DNA of 64,000 bases from CAVQWT01 sp963810815 (GCA_963810815.1 CAWEPB010000004.1:372001-436000); one strand, 5' to 3'; shown: positions 30,920 through 40,036, numbered from the stretch's first letter. Numbers and translations: made by a program. Notes: generated by a model from the sequence alone, not told the origin.

Positions 30920-31830
30920 GCGTGGCGGACGCGCCGGCGGCGCCCCCGTACGGCGGGCCGGTCGCGGCGGCGGCGCGGAACCCCGATCCGGGCGGGCCGA
31001 TCGCATCGGCGGCGCGGAACCCCGATCCGGCGTCGCCGGTCGTTGCGATCGCCGGTGCGAGCAAGACCTGGAGCGGCGGCACGCGCGCGCTCGATCCCGT
31101 GGACCTCGTCGTCCGGGCCGGCGAGTTCGTGACGCTGCTGGGACCGTCGGGCTGCGGCAAGTCGACGCTGCTGAACCTCGTCGCCGGCCTCGCCGCACCG
31201 ACGACCGGATCCCTGTCGTGGTGGGGCGGCGGCTTCGACGCGACCGGCGGAGCGGGACGGCGGCTCGCGTTCGTGTTTCAGGCGCCGACGCTGATGCCCT
31301 GGGCGCGCGTCGATGCCAACGTGCGCCTGCCGCTCGACCTCGCCGGGGTTCCGCGCGCCCGGGCCGCCGCCGAGGTCGACGCCGCGCTCGCGCTCGTGGG
31401 TCTGCGCGATTTCGCGCGCCACTTTCCGCGCGAGCTCTCCGGCGGCATGCAGATGCGCGCGTCGATCGCGCGCGCGCTCGTCACCGCGCCGGACCTGCTG
31501 CTGATGGACGAGCCGTTCGGTGCGCTCGACGAGTTCACGCGGCAGCGGCTCGACGGCGAGCTGCTCGCGCTGTGGGCCGGACGGGGCCTGACGGTCGTCT
31601 TCGTCACGCACAGCGTCGCCGAGGCGGTGTTCCTGTCGACCCGCGTCGTCGTCATGGGCGCGCGGCCGGGCCGCGTGCTGGCCGACGAAGCGATCCCCGA
31701 GCCGTATCCGCGGGACGACGCCTTTCGCCATTCGCCCGCGTTCGCCGGGCACTCCCGCCGGCTGTCGGCGTGCGTCGCCGCCGCAGGTGCCGACGCCGAC
31801 GACTCGCCCCCGGGCGCGCGGCCGCGATGA
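30916..31830 (+). CDS. NrtD/SsuB-type ABC transporter ATP-binding protein
   Basis: A 304-residue ATPase with GPSGCGKSTLL, signature LSGGMQMRASIARAL and LLLMDEPFGALDEFTR, then the switch VTHSVAEAV. It belongs to the nitrate/sulfonate/taurine class and serves the flanking binding protein and permease. The ATG overlaps the upstream stop (ATGA). The first 40 residues precede the ATPase fold and contain a duplicated peptide, GGPVAAAARNPDP / GGPIASAARNPDP, from a 39-bp DNA duplication at about 30955-31032. That extension is unusual for the family. Confidence 0.92.
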   Translation: MSVADAPAAPPYGGPVAAAARNPDPGGPIASAARNPDPASPVVAIAGASKTWSGGTRALDPVDLVVRAGEFVTLLGPSGCGKSTLLNLVAGLAAPTTGSLSWWGGGFDATGGAGRRLAFVFQAPTLMPWARVDANVRLPLDLAGVPRARAAAEVDAALALVGLRDFARHFPRELSGGMQMRASIARALVTAPDLLLMDEPFGALDEFTRQRLDGELLALWAGRGLTVVFVTHSVAEAVFLSTRVVVMGARPGRVLADEAIPEPYPRDDAFRHSPAFAGHSRRLSACVAAAGADADDSPPGARPR

Positions 31831-32623
31831 GCCGGGACGAGTCGCGCTGGTTGCGATGGGGCGCGCCGCTCGCGGTCGCGCTGGTCGCGCTGGGCCTGTG
31901 GCAAGCGCTGGTGGTCGCTACTGGGACGTGCCGGCGTACCTGGTGCCCTCGCCGCTGAAGGTCGCGCAGACGCTGATCGCCGACCGCGCGTTGCTGTTCG
32001 ACTCGCTCGGCGTCACCGTCGGCATCGCGCTGGCCGCGCTGGCCGCGGCGACGGTGGTCGGCACCGCGATCGCACTGCTGTTCGTACAGAGTCGCTGGAT
32101 CGAGGCGAGCTTCTTCCCCTACGCGATCCTGCTGCAGGTGACCCCGATCGTCGCCATCGCACCGCTGATCATCATCTGGGTGAAGGACACGCGCACGGCG
32201 CTGATCCTGTGCGCGACCGTCGTCGCGATCTTCCCGATCATCTCGAACACCACGCTCGGCCTGCGCAGCGTCGACCCCGGGCTGCTCAACCTGTTCCGCC
32301 TCAACCGCGCGACGAGGTGGCAGACGCTGGCGCGGCTGCGGGTTCCTTCCGCGCTGCCGTACTTCTTCGGCGGGCTGCGCATCGCCGGCGGGCTGTCGCT
32401 GATCGGTGCGGTGGTCGCGGAATTCGTCGCCGGCACCGGCGGCCAGGGCGCGGGCCTCGCCTACCAGATCCTGCTCGCCGGCATCCAGCTGAACATCCCG
32501 CGGCTGTTCGCGGCGCTGGTGTTGATCGCGCTGGCCGGGGTCGCGTTCTTCGCCGCGACGGTGTGGGTCGCACGCATCTCGCTCTCGCGCTGGCACGAGA
32601 GCGAGCTCACGCCCGGAGAGTGA
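31827..32623 (+). pseudogene. NrtB/SsuC-type ABC permease with a frame change near its start
   Basis: The permease of the same importer. The ATG at 31827 overlaps the ATPase stop (ATGA) and opens the first helix, MSRDESRWLRWGAPLAVALV. Near 31912-31920 the frame must change to continue as RYWDVPAYLVPSPLKVAQTL and the rest of the BPD_transp_1 domain, including the EAA-like loop FRLNRATRWQTLARLRVPSA and the last helices. In the unshifted frame translation stops at 31958. The downstream part (to 32623) has no good start of its own. One missing base, or two extra, in GTGGTCGCTAC would explain it. Confidence 0.87.
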
Positions 32624-32661
32624 CCAGTCCCCGGCGCCGAGGGCTCCTGGCAGGCGCTGCG

Positions 32662-32682
32662 GCCGGACGCAGGGCGTCCGGC
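32662..32682. terminator. Possible shared hairpin between convergent genes
   Basis: GCCGGACGC and GCGTCCGGC pair perfectly around a 3-base loop between the plus-strand permease stop (32623) and the minus-strand CDGSH stop (32693). No T-run follows on either strand, so termination is uncertain. Confidence 0.4.
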
Positions 32683-32692
32683 GCGTCCTGGT

Positions 32693-32929
32693 CTACAGCT
32701 TGTTGTGTGCGCCGTTGCAGAATGGCGCTGTCCCCGTGTGCTTGCAGCCGCACAGGTAGACCGTCTTCGCCTCGGTCATCGTGAATTTCGTCGGCGTGAA
32801 ACCCGTGCCTTTGTGCGAGCCGTCGCAGAAAGGCTGGTTCTTCGAGCGTCCACAGGCGCACCAGAAATGATCGCCGGCCTTCAGGTCGACTGCGTACGGC
32901 GCTTTCTGGGTGATCACAGGATCGGGCAT
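32693..32929 (-). CDS. CDGSH iron-sulfur domain protein (double motif)
   Basis: A 78-residue protein with two CDGSH-type 2Fe-2S motifs: CACGRSKNQPFCDGSH and CGCKHTGTAPFCNGAH. In each motif three Cys and one His bind the cluster; the second has Asn-Gly-Ala in place of Asp-Gly-Ser. Such small bacterial CDGSH proteins are cytosolic and linked to redox or iron handling. The ATG at 32929 is preferred because AAGGA lies six bases before it; a GTG at 32944 would add five residues. It appears to stand alone. Confidence 0.92.
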   Translation of the reverse strand: MPDPVITQKAPYAVDLKAGDHFWCACGRSKNQPFCDGSHKGTGFTPTKFTMTEAKTVYLCGCKHTGTAPFCNGAHNKL

Positions 32930-33047
32930 GACGGATTCCTTCACGTTAATTCTTCATTATCGCACCCCGACCGAACGCCCATACAGAGAATGCAGGTCGC
33001 TGACGGCATGGCGGCGCCGCCGAGGACCGGCGCCGCCGGCAACCGGG

Positions 33048-33353
33048 TCAAAGGTACTTGATGCGACTGCGCAGGCTGTCCACGTCCGTCGTCGCGTCGC
33101 GCAGCGCCGTGCCGTTGCCCGTCGTTCCGACGATCACCGCCTTGCCCGAGATCGGGATGATGCTGTCGACCTGGAAACGGCCGCCGGCCCCGCGCAGGAA
33201 GCACTCTTCGTCGAAGTACAGGCGGTCGCCTTCGGTCCCGACCGCATCGGATTCGATGGTGTCGAAACCGATCAGCCTGGCGATGTCGTCGTGGCCGCCG
33301 ATGTCGATCGCTTCGATCGAACGGTTTTCGGGGGTAATCAATAGCGCTTTCAT
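33048..33353 (-). CDS. DUF3846-like small protein
   Basis: A 101-residue cytosolic protein, MKALLITPENRSIEAIDIGG followed by a segment with DTIESDAVGTEGDRLYFDEEC and GRFQVDSIIPISGKAVIVG read in part. The opening and the DRLYFDEE pattern resemble DUF3846 proteins, whose function is unknown. It carries no signal peptide or membrane segment. A possible promoter with an inverted repeat lies in the gap upstream. Confidence 0.7.
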   Translation of the reverse strand: MKALLITPENRSIEAIDIGGHDDIARLIGFDTIESDAVGTEGDRLYFDEECFLRGAGGRFQVDSIIPISGKAVIVGTTGNGTALRDATTDVDSLRSRIKYL

Positions 33354-33506
33354 CTGCGGTCACCTCGCTGATGCGGACGGTCGTGGTTCGGAATCGACGG
33401 GCGCCGGATGGCCCGACGTGCGGAGGCGTTCGGCGATCGCGCCTGGCGCACGATGCGTCGATGTCGACTTCGGATCTTAGCCAGAGGGCTGCCAGAATTC
33501 CAATTG

Positions 33507-33544
33507 ATTGTAGCTAACCTGTCGATAGGCAACTGCTATTGCCT
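33507..33544 (-). promoter_or_regulatory. Possible promoter and operator upstream of the DUF3846-like gene
   Basis: In an unusually AT-rich patch, the minus strand has TACAAT (33512-33507) as a -10 candidate. Just upstream is the inverted repeat AGGCAA-N6-TTGCCT (33527-33544). The implied leader is about 150 nt, which is long, so the link to the gene is tentative. Confidence 0.35.
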
Positions 33545-33578
33545 GCAATCCGGGCCGCGGCCCGCGTCGCGCCCGGGG

Positions 33579-34151
33579 TCACGACACCGGCCATCCTGAA
33601 TGGCCGAACGCGATGGCACCGGCCCAGAGCAGCAGGCCGAGGCCGAGGGGTCGCGCCAGGACCCGTCCCCACGCGAGGTTCTTCTCGACCGCCATCACCG
33701 CGGCGAGCGCGAGCATCCAGCCGATGCTTCCCGCGCCGACCACGAACATCACGACCATCAGCGACCAGCTGCAGCCGATGCAGAAGATGCCGTGGCGCAG
33801 GCCGAGGCGCAGGCTGTCGCGGCGCGGGTCGCGGCCGCGCCAGTTCTCGGTGATGAACGACACCGGCGACCGGCAGCGGTCGAGACACACGTACTTGAGC
33901 CGGCTGAACTGGTAGAGACCGGCAAGGGCCAGGACCGCGGCGCCGACGGCCCACCCGTGGGCCGTCAGCCAGTCGCTGCGCGCCGCTGCCATGTGGAGGG
34001 CGGCGTCCAGGCCGTGCACCGCGATGCCGAACAGCATCCACGCGACAACGTATCCGGCGACGACACAGGCCAGCAACTCGAGGCGGTCGCGGCGCGACGC
34101 CGTGAGACGCCGGAACGCCTCGACCAGGGGCAAGGTCGTGGGCAGCATCAT
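33579..34151 (-). CDS. DUF2182 integral membrane protein, short at the N-terminus
   Basis: A 190-residue membrane protein with the DUF2182 core: MMLPTTLPLVEAFRRL at the start and CSWSLMVVMFVVGAGSIGWM followed by VMAVEKNL later. Family members usually have about 250 residues, with two helices before the AMMLP motif; here the protein begins exactly at that motif. Its ATG overlaps the stop of the MFS gene (ATGA). The frame upstream reads IAAMMLPTT but then meets the MFS gene instead of the missing helices. Deletion fusion is one explanation; an internal start is another. Confidence 0.8.
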   Translation of the reverse strand: MMLPTTLPLVEAFRRLTASRRDRLELLACVVAGYVVAWMLFGIAVHGLDAALHMAAARSDWLTAHGWAVGAAVLALAGLYQFSRLKYVCLDRCRSPVSFITENWRGRDPRRDSLRLGLRHGIFCIGCSWSLMVVMFVVGAGSIGWMLALAAVMAVEKNLAWGRVLARPLGLGLLLWAGAIAFGHSGWPVS

Positions 34152-35425
34152 CGCCGCGATCCTTCCGGCGCGACCGGCCCCGGGATGCGCACCGTCGCCA
34201 GCACGACGGCGCCCGCCACGAAGAACACGGCGAGCGACGCCATCGCCCAGCGCTGGCTTCCGGTGGCAACGCTGACCGCGCCGAAGAGGAACGGGCCCAG
34301 CGCCGACGACGCGCGGCCGGCGAGCGCATGGAAGCCGAAGTACTCGGACGCGCGGTCGCGCGGAACCATCGCGGCGAACAGGCTGCGGAACAGCGATTGG
34401 GTGGAGCCGAGAACGAGGCCCAGCGAAACCGCGATCATGAGGGCGCCGGCGTGGCCCTGCGCCACGGCCATGAGCCCCAGCGTCACCATCCACAGCGCGA
34501 GCGTCACGTAGATCGCGCCGCGCTGCGACCAGCGCCCGCCCAGCCAGCCGAAGAACACCGTCGACGGGATCGCGATCGCCTGGAACGCCAGCGAGAGCAC
34601 GAGCACTTCCTGCACGTCGAGCCCGAACGTCGTCTTCAGCATCACCGCCGTGAAGAAGATGACGGTCACGACGGCATCGTTTACCAGGTAATAGGCGAGC
34701 AGGAACTTCGGCACCTCGCGCTCGCGGCGCCACCGCCTGATCGTGTCCCAGATCCGGCGGTAGGGACCCGGATCCCCGGCGCCGCCCCGGGCCGGCGCGG
34801 CGGCCGGCAGCGCGGCGACGGCGGGCAGGCCGATCGCCAGCAGGAAGGCCGCGGTGACCAGGAACGCGTTGGCGAAGTTCGCGGCACTCGCGGCGTCCAG
34901 GCCCCCGCGGGTGAAAGGCAGGCACAGCAGGAAGCACGCGATGCCGCCGAAATAGGACAGGCCCCAGGCCAGCCCCGACAGGCGCGACATGCCGTGACCA
35001 GTCGCCACCAGCGGCAGGAAGGAGTTGTAGAGGCTGGCGCCGATCGTGGCGCCGACGTGGGCAAGCACGAACAGCGCGACGCCGGCGAACACGTCGCCAC
35101 GACCGACGGTGACGAGCAGCGCGGTGGCGAGTCCGCAGCAGATCGTCGCCGCCGCCAGCATCGACCGGCGCCGTCCGCTGGCGTCGGCGACGGCGCCGAT
35201 CCACGGCGCGAGCACACCGGCGATGATGAGCGACAGGCCGACGGCCAGCGACCACAGCAGGTCGGCCCGTCCGCCGTCGACCGCGACGTACGACGTGAAG
35301 AAGATCGCGTACGCGACGCCGGGAATCATGATGCCGTAGCCGTGCATGGCCACGTCGTAGAGGATCCACGCGGCGACGACGCCGCGTCGCGTCCGCGTTG
35401 CAGGTGGGCGTGGCACGTCGTGCAC
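34148..35425 (-). CDS. MFS transporter, UMF1/Atg22-like
   Basis: A 12-helix major facilitator of the UMF1 type: WILYDVAMHGYGIMIPGVAY at the first helix, LAPWIGAVADASGRRRSML as the inter-helix loop, and SRLSGLAWGLSYFGG. Substrates of this family are unknown. The start is uncertain: GTG 35425 or GTG 35416 both precede the first helix, while the longer frame overlaps lysR. It is followed by the DUF2182 gene with a 4-base overlap. Confidence 0.85.
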   Translation of the reverse strand: MHDVPRPPATRTRRGVVAAWILYDVAMHGYGIMIPGVAYAIFFTSYVAVDGGRADLLWSLAVGLSLIIAGVLAPWIGAVADASGRRRSMLAAATICCGLATALLVTVGRGDVFAGVALFVLAHVGATIGASLYNSFLPLVATGHGMSRLSGLAWGLSYFGGIACFLLCLPFTRGGLDAASAANFANAFLVTAAFLLAIGLPAVAALPAAAPARGGAGDPGPYRRIWDTIRRWRREREVPKFLLAYYLVNDAVVTVIFFTAVMLKTTFGLDVQEVLVLSLAFQAIAIPSTVFFGWLGGRWSQRGAIYVTLALWMVTLGLMAVAQGHAGALMIAVSLGLVLGSTQSLFRSLFAAMVPRDRASEYFGFHALAGRASSALGPFLFGAVSVATGSQRWAMASLAVFFVAGAVVLATVRIPGPVAPEGSRR

Positions 35426-35474
35426 TGCGGCTTCGAAGACGGTGGCCCGCGGAATCCGGCTCGCGCGGCGCCGA

Positions 35475-36470
35475 TCAGCGACGGCGGGAGCCGGTCGCGC
35501 GACCCGGGGCCGGCATCCTCGCGCCATCCGCTGCGTCCGTACCCGCCTCCCTGGCCGCGATCTCCCGCTCCACGCTCCATACCGCTTGCCGGAACGCTTC
35601 CGCGGCCGGCGAGAGCGCAGTGTCGCGCAGCCAGGCGAAGCCGTAGCCCGTTTGCATCCACGCGGCGCGCGGATGAAGCGCGACGAGCTTTCCCGCGGCG
35701 ATCTCCTCGGCGAGAAACGCCATCGGTGCTGCGCCGACCGCGTCGCTGGCGAGCACGACGTCCTTGGCCATCCGGATCGAGTCCACCTTGATCGGCGGCA
35801 GGTAATCGCCGGTGTCGGGATCGATGATGCCGACCTTCGCGAGGGCGAAGAAATCCCGCGCGACCCGCGGCGTCATTCGGGTCCCGACGAACGGGTGCTT
35901 CAATATGCGTTCGATGGTGAGGTTCTTCCCGGCGAGCAGCGGGTGGCCCGCGCGGCAGTAGAAGTAGCCCTTGTGGGGCGGCAGGCTCTCGGTAGCGATC
36001 CGCGCTTCGCCGGCGACGATGCTCTGCTCGATCACGGCGAGATCGAGCCGTCCCGCCAGCAACGCATCGACGATCGCACGCAGGTCGTCCGCCATCACTT
36101 CGATTCGAAGGGACGGGTGCAGGCCCGCGAGGCGGCCGACGGCGATGCCGACCGACATCTGGGCCGGGTAGGCGCCGGCCCCGACACGCAGCTCGCCGAT
36201 TTCGAGACCGCGCATCAGCTTGAGCTCGCGCTCCAGATCGGCCGCGTCGTCGATCAGCGCCCGTCCCCGCGACAGCACCAGCTCGCCGAACGAGGTCAGC
36301 TCGACGCCGCGCGGCGTCCGGTTGAACAGCTTCTCGCCGAGGCGCCCCTCCAGTCCGGCGATGCTGCGCGACAGGGCCGGTTGGGTCATGTGCAGCGCCT
36401 GCGCCGCCCGGGCGTAGTTCCGATAGCTGGCGAGCGTGATGGCCTGGTGCAGGAGTCGAAGGTCGAGCAC
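35475..36470 (-). CDS. LysR-family transcriptional regulator
   Basis: A 331-residue regulator. The N-terminal winged helix (about 1-60: YARAAQALHMTQPALSRSIA) is followed by an effector-binding domain. The last 25 residues are a Pro/Arg-rich extension without family similarity. The GTG at 36470 is the only sensible start. It is divergent from the sulfatase gene across 225 bp, the usual geometry for a LysR regulator and its target. Confidence 0.9.
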   Translation of the reverse strand: MLDLRLLHQAITLASYRNYARAAQALHMTQPALSRSIAGLEGRLGEKLFNRTPRGVELTSFGELVLSRGRALIDDAADLERELKLMRGLEIGELRVGAGAYPAQMSVGIAVGRLAGLHPSLRIEVMADDLRAIVDALLAGRLDLAVIEQSIVAGEARIATESLPPHKGYFYCRAGHPLLAGKNLTIERILKHPFVGTRMTPRVARDFFALAKVGIIDPDTGDYLPPIKVDSIRMAKDVVLASDAVGAAPMAFLAEEIAAGKLVALHPRAAWMQTGYGFAWLRDTALSPAAEAFRQAVWSVEREIAAREAGTDAADGARMPAPGRATGSRRR

Positions 36471-36550
36471 GATGCCCGCAGTTTATCAGCCGATGCCGCA
36501 AAGTCATTGGACGGGCACGAAGAGCCGTAGGTAGCCTTCGCAGCCGTTTG

Positions 36551-36566
36551 CGGAACCACGGTTCCG
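36551..36566. promoter_or_regulatory. Inverted repeat in the lysR-sulfatase gap, possible operator
   Basis: CGGAAC-CACG-GTTCCG is a perfect palindrome with a 4-base centre, about 80 bp from the lysR start and 130 bp from the sulfatase start. LysR sites are usually T-N11-A, which this does not match closely, so it may belong to another regulator. Confidence 0.4.
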
Positions 36567-36695
36567 ACCCTCGTCCCCGCCCAAAGTCCCGGTTCGGGGG
36601 ATCACACCGGCGACGTCACCGGGGCTTTCCCGGCGCCCGGGCCAACACCAACACCAACAAGAGCAAGCAAGAGCAATCTTCGGGAGGCGAACATC

Positions 36696-38252
36696 GTGCG
36701 AAAACGGATCCAGACAGGATTGGCTCGTGGAGTGGCAGGCTTGCTGCTGGGGCTTGCCGCGACGACTTCAGCCTTCGCGCAACCGGCGAAGCAGCCCAAC
36801 ATCCTGGTCATCTGGGGCGACGACATCGGCCAGTTCAACATCAGCGCCTACAACAACGGCATGATGGGCTACCGGACCCCCAACATCGACAGCATCGCCA
36901 GGGAGGGCGCGCTGTTCACCGACTGGTACGGCCAGCAGAGCTGCACCGCCGGCCGGGCGGCGTTCGTCACCGGACAGTCGCCGATCCGCACCGGTCTCAC
37001 CAAGGTCGGCCTGCCCGGCGCACCCGAGGGCATGAAGAAGGAAGACCCGACGATCGCGACGCTGCTGCGGGCGCAGGGCTACGTGACCGGCCAGTTCGGC
37101 AAGAACCACCTGGGTGATCGCGACGACATGCTGCCCACGGTGCACGGCTTCGACGAGTTCTTCGGCAATCTCTACCACCTGAACGCCGAGGAGGAGCCGG
37201 AGAACCCCGATTACCCGACGAACCCCGAATTCAGGAAGAAGTTCGGACCACGCGGCGTGATCCACAGCTTCGCCGACGGCCGCATCACGGATACGGGCCC
37301 GCTGACGCGCAAGCGCATGGAAACGATCGACGAGGAAGTCACCGCCAAGGCGCTCGACTTCATGGCGCGCGCGAAGCAGGCGAACAAGCCGTTCTTCCTC
37401 TGGTGGAACTCGACGCGGATGCACATCTTCACGCATCTCAGGAAGGAATCCGAAGGCAGGACCGGGCTGGGCATCTACGCCGACGGCATGGTCGAGCACG
37501 ATGGCCACGTCGGGCAGGTGCTGGCAAAGCTGAAGGAGCTGGGCCTCGACCAGAACACGATCGTCATGTACTCGACCGACAACGGCGCCGAGACCTTCAC
37601 CTGGCCCGACGGCGGCACGACGATGTTCCGCGGCGAGAAGAACACCCAGTGGGAAGGCGGCTACCGCGTGCCCACGGTGATCAGGTGGCCCGGCGTCATC
37701 AAGCCCGGCACCGTCGTCAACGACATCGCCGCGCACGAGGACATGCTGACCACGCTGGTGGCCGCGGCCGGCGACAGGACGGCCAAGGAAGACCTGTTGA
37801 AGGGCCGGGCGATCGGCGGCCGCACGTACAAGGTCCACCTCGACGGCTACGACCTCGGGCCGGCGCTCAAGGGCGAGGCCAAGTGGCCGCGCCGCGAGTT
37901 CCTCTACTGGACCGACGACGGCAGCGTCGCGGCGCTGCGCTACGACAACTGGAAGGTGACGTTCCTCAAGCAGGAGCACGAAGGGCTCAAGGTCTGGCAG
38001 CAGCCGTTCACCGAGATGCGTGCGCCGACGATCGCGAACCTGCGGATGGATCCGTTCGAGCGTGCCGAGCACGAGAACGCGATGGGCTTCCAGCGTTGGT
38101 ACCTGGAGCGCATGTTCCTCATCGCACCGGCCGGCGCGTATGTCGGACAGTGGCTGCAAAGCTTCAAGGACTTCCCCCCGCGCCAGAAGCCCGGCAGCTT
38201 CAACCTCGACCGGGTGATGGAGGCCGTGACGCGCGGCGCGGGCGACAAGTAG
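36696..38252 (+). CDS. Periplasmic type I sulfatase (arylsulfatase family)
   Basis: A 518-residue exported sulfatase with signal peptide (GVAGLLLGLAATTSAFAQ). The metal-binding opening is NILVIWGDDIGQFNISAY. The active-site motif is C-T-A-G-R at about residues 82-86 (QQSCTAGRAAFVTG), where Cys becomes formylglycine. HGFDEFFGNLYH and YSTDNGAETFTWPDGG are further family segments. The GTG at 36696 has GGGAGG nine bases upstream. The leader just before contains three CCAACA repeats (36642-36659) and a GAGCAAGCAAGAGCAA stretch, making it unusually unstructured. Substrate is unknown; control by the divergent LysR is likely. Confidence 0.92.
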   Translation: MRKRIQTGLARGVAGLLLGLAATTSAFAQPAKQPNILVIWGDDIGQFNISAYNNGMMGYRTPNIDSIAREGALFTDWYGQQSCTAGRAAFVTGQSPIRTGLTKVGLPGAPEGMKKEDPTIATLLRAQGYVTGQFGKNHLGDRDDMLPTVHGFDEFFGNLYHLNAEEEPENPDYPTNPEFRKKFGPRGVIHSFADGRITDTGPLTRKRMETIDEEVTAKALDFMARAKQANKPFFLWWNSTRMHIFTHLRKESEGRTGLGIYADGMVEHDGHVGQVLAKLKELGLDQNTIVMYSTDNGAETFTWPDGGTTMFRGEKNTQWEGGYRVPTVIRWPGVIKPGTVVNDIAAHEDMLTTLVAAAGDRTAKEDLLKGRAIGGRTYKVHLDGYDLGPALKGEAKWPRREFLYWTDDGSVAALRYDNWKVTFLKQEHEGLKVWQQPFTEMRAPTIANLRMDPFERAEHENAMGFQRWYLERMFLIAPAGAYVGQWLQSFKDFPPRQKPGSFNLDRVMEAVTRGAGDK

Positions 38253-38308
38253 CCGGTCGTCCGCGGGCGCGGCCCGAAACGCCCCCCCTCCGCAAGGCGG
38301 AGATAGCC

Positions 38309-39811
38309 ATGAGCATCCTCCGAATCCTCGCCGCGTCGGCAGCTATCGCGGCGGCGACGGCGGCCTTCGGCCAGCCGCCGGGTCCGCCGTCGAACGCGCT
38401 TAAGGCCCCCGCCGCCACCAACGAGGCCGCGACGGCACGCGGCCTCTCGGTCGCCAATAAGCCGTGGACGGGCGACTTCGACCGGATGCTCGAGCGCCGG
38501 ATGATCCGCGTCTACGCGCCGTACAGCCGATCGCTCTACTTCAACGACAAGGGGCGCGAACGCGGCCTTTCGGCGGAGCTTGTCCGCGACTTCGAGCGCT
38601 GGGTGAACCAGAAGTACGCCAAGCAGCTCGGCAAGCGGCCCCTCACGATCTACATCGTGCCGGCCACCCGCGACAAGCTGCTGCCGGACGTGTTCGACGG
38701 ACTGGCCGACATCGCCGTGGGCAACCTTACCGTCACCGAGGACCGGCTGAAGCTGGTCGACTTCGTGGCCCCCGCGGCGGTGAGGACGGTGGACGAGATC
38801 GTGGTCACCGGCCCTGCCTCGCCGCCCATCGCCTCCCTCGACGACCTCGCGGGCAGGACGGTCCACGTGCGCCGCGCCTCGAGCTATCACGAGAGCCTGG
38901 TCGCGCTGAGCGCACGCCTGCGCGCGGCCGGCAAGCCGGAGATCAGGCTCGTGCTCGTTCCCGACGCGCTCGAGGACGAGGACATGCTGGAGATGCTGAA
39001 TACCGGCCTGCTCGAAGTGATGGTCGTCGACGACTGGAAGGCGAGGATGTGGGCGCAGGCGCTGCCGAAACTCGTGCTGCACCCCGACCTCGTGCTGCGC
39101 GACAACGGCCGCATCGGCTGGGCGATCCGCAAGGACAGCCCGCGGCTGGCCGCCGAAATCGAGGATTTCCACCGGAACTGGGCGGCGAAGCAGGGCGTGA
39201 TCGATTACCGTCTCGCCCAGTACATGAAGCGCGTCAAGGAGTTGAAGGACCCGACCGGGACCGGCGAATGGCGCCGGTTCAAGGAGACGCTCGCGCTGTT
39301 CGAGAAATACGGCGACCGGTACGGCTTCGACCCGCTGATGCTGGCGGCGCAGGGCTACCAGGAATCCACGCTCGACCAGAACGCGAAGAGCCACGTCGGC
39401 GCGATCGGCGTCATGCAGATCATGCCCGCCACCGGCGCCGAGCTGAAGGTCGGCGACATCCGGCAGATCGAGCCCAACATCCACGGCGGCGCCAAGTACA
39501 TGGACCAGCTGATGGCCAGGTATTTCCCCGACGCGAGGTTCAGCGAGGCCAACCGCCCGCTGTTCGCGTTCGCAAGCTACAACTGCGGGCCGGGCAACGT
39601 CGCGAAGATGCGCCGGGAGGCGGCGAGGCGCGGTCTCGATCCCGACAAATGGTTCAACAACGTCGAGATCGTGACGGCCGAGAAGATCGGCATCGAGACC
39701 ACCACCTACGTGCGCAACATCTACAAGTACTACGTCGCGTACAAGCTGCTGCTCGAAGCCCACGACGCGGCGGAGAAGGCACGGCAGCAGCTCGCGCCCG
39801 CCGGACGCTGA
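38309..39811 (+). CDS. MltF-like membrane-bound lytic transglycosylase
   Basis: A 500-residue exported protein with an N-terminal periplasmic-binding-like domain (about 50-300: MIRVYAPYSRSLYFNDKGRE, LADIAVGNLTVTEDRLKLVDF) and a C-terminal SLT domain (about 320-470) holding the catalytic Glu in AAQGYQESTLDQ and the GAIGVMQIMPATG motif. That is the MltF arrangement, which cleaves peptidoglycan glycan chains. The signal peptide is ILAASAAIAAATAAFGQ. The ATG has GGAG seven bases upstream, 56 bases after the sulfatase stop, so the two may be co-transcribed. Confidence 0.9.
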   Translation: MSILRILAASAAIAAATAAFGQPPGPPSNALKAPAATNEAATARGLSVANKPWTGDFDRMLERRMIRVYAPYSRSLYFNDKGRERGLSAELVRDFERWVNQKYAKQLGKRPLTIYIVPATRDKLLPDVFDGLADIAVGNLTVTEDRLKLVDFVAPAAVRTVDEIVVTGPASPPIASLDDLAGRTVHVRRASSYHESLVALSARLRAAGKPEIRLVLVPDALEDEDMLEMLNTGLLEVMVVDDWKARMWAQALPKLVLHPDLVLRDNGRIGWAIRKDSPRLAAEIEDFHRNWAAKQGVIDYRLAQYMKRVKELKDPTGTGEWRRFKETLALFEKYGDRYGFDPLMLAAQGYQESTLDQNAKSHVGAIGVMQIMPATGAELKVGDIRQIEPNIHGGAKYMDQLMARYFPDARFSEANRPLFAFASYNCGPGNVAKMRREAARRGLDPDKWFNNVEIVTAEKIGIETTTYVRNIYKYYVAYKLLLEAHDAAEKARQQLAPAGR

Positions 39812-39871
39812 TCATCGGGCGGCGTCGGCCGACTGCCTCGCCACGGCGTTCTCGCCCGGCACGGCATGGCG

Positions 39872-40036
39872 TCAGGTGCCGAATCGCGTGATCGTGACGT
39901 CGGAGTAGGGGACGAGCTTCCTCTCGACGTGGCGGGCGGCGCGATCCTGATCGCCAGCCATGCGCAGCAGGAGAACCACGAAGACAAGGATCAGGGACCA
40001 GCCGACCACGGCAAGCAATATCCAGTTCAACGACAT
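39872..40036 (-). CDS. Small single-helix membrane protein
   Basis: A 54-residue protein that is almost only a membrane helix (WILLAVVGWSLILVFVVLLL) followed by a charged tail (MAGDQDRAARHVERKLVPYS). AAGGA lies six bases before the ATG at 40036. No family is recognised. The clear ribosome site and clean helix make it a credible gene rather than a chance frame. Confidence 0.65.
   Translation of the reverse strand: MSLNWILLAVVGWSLILVFVVLLLRMAGDQDRAARHVERKLVPYSDVTITRFGT

Noticed and set aside
27560..31198. A 1212-codon frame extending alkA upstream through the divergent transporter genes
   Set aside because: The part beyond 29716 is antisense to a conserved binding protein and ATPase; the Ada domain start at 29716 is the true N-terminus.
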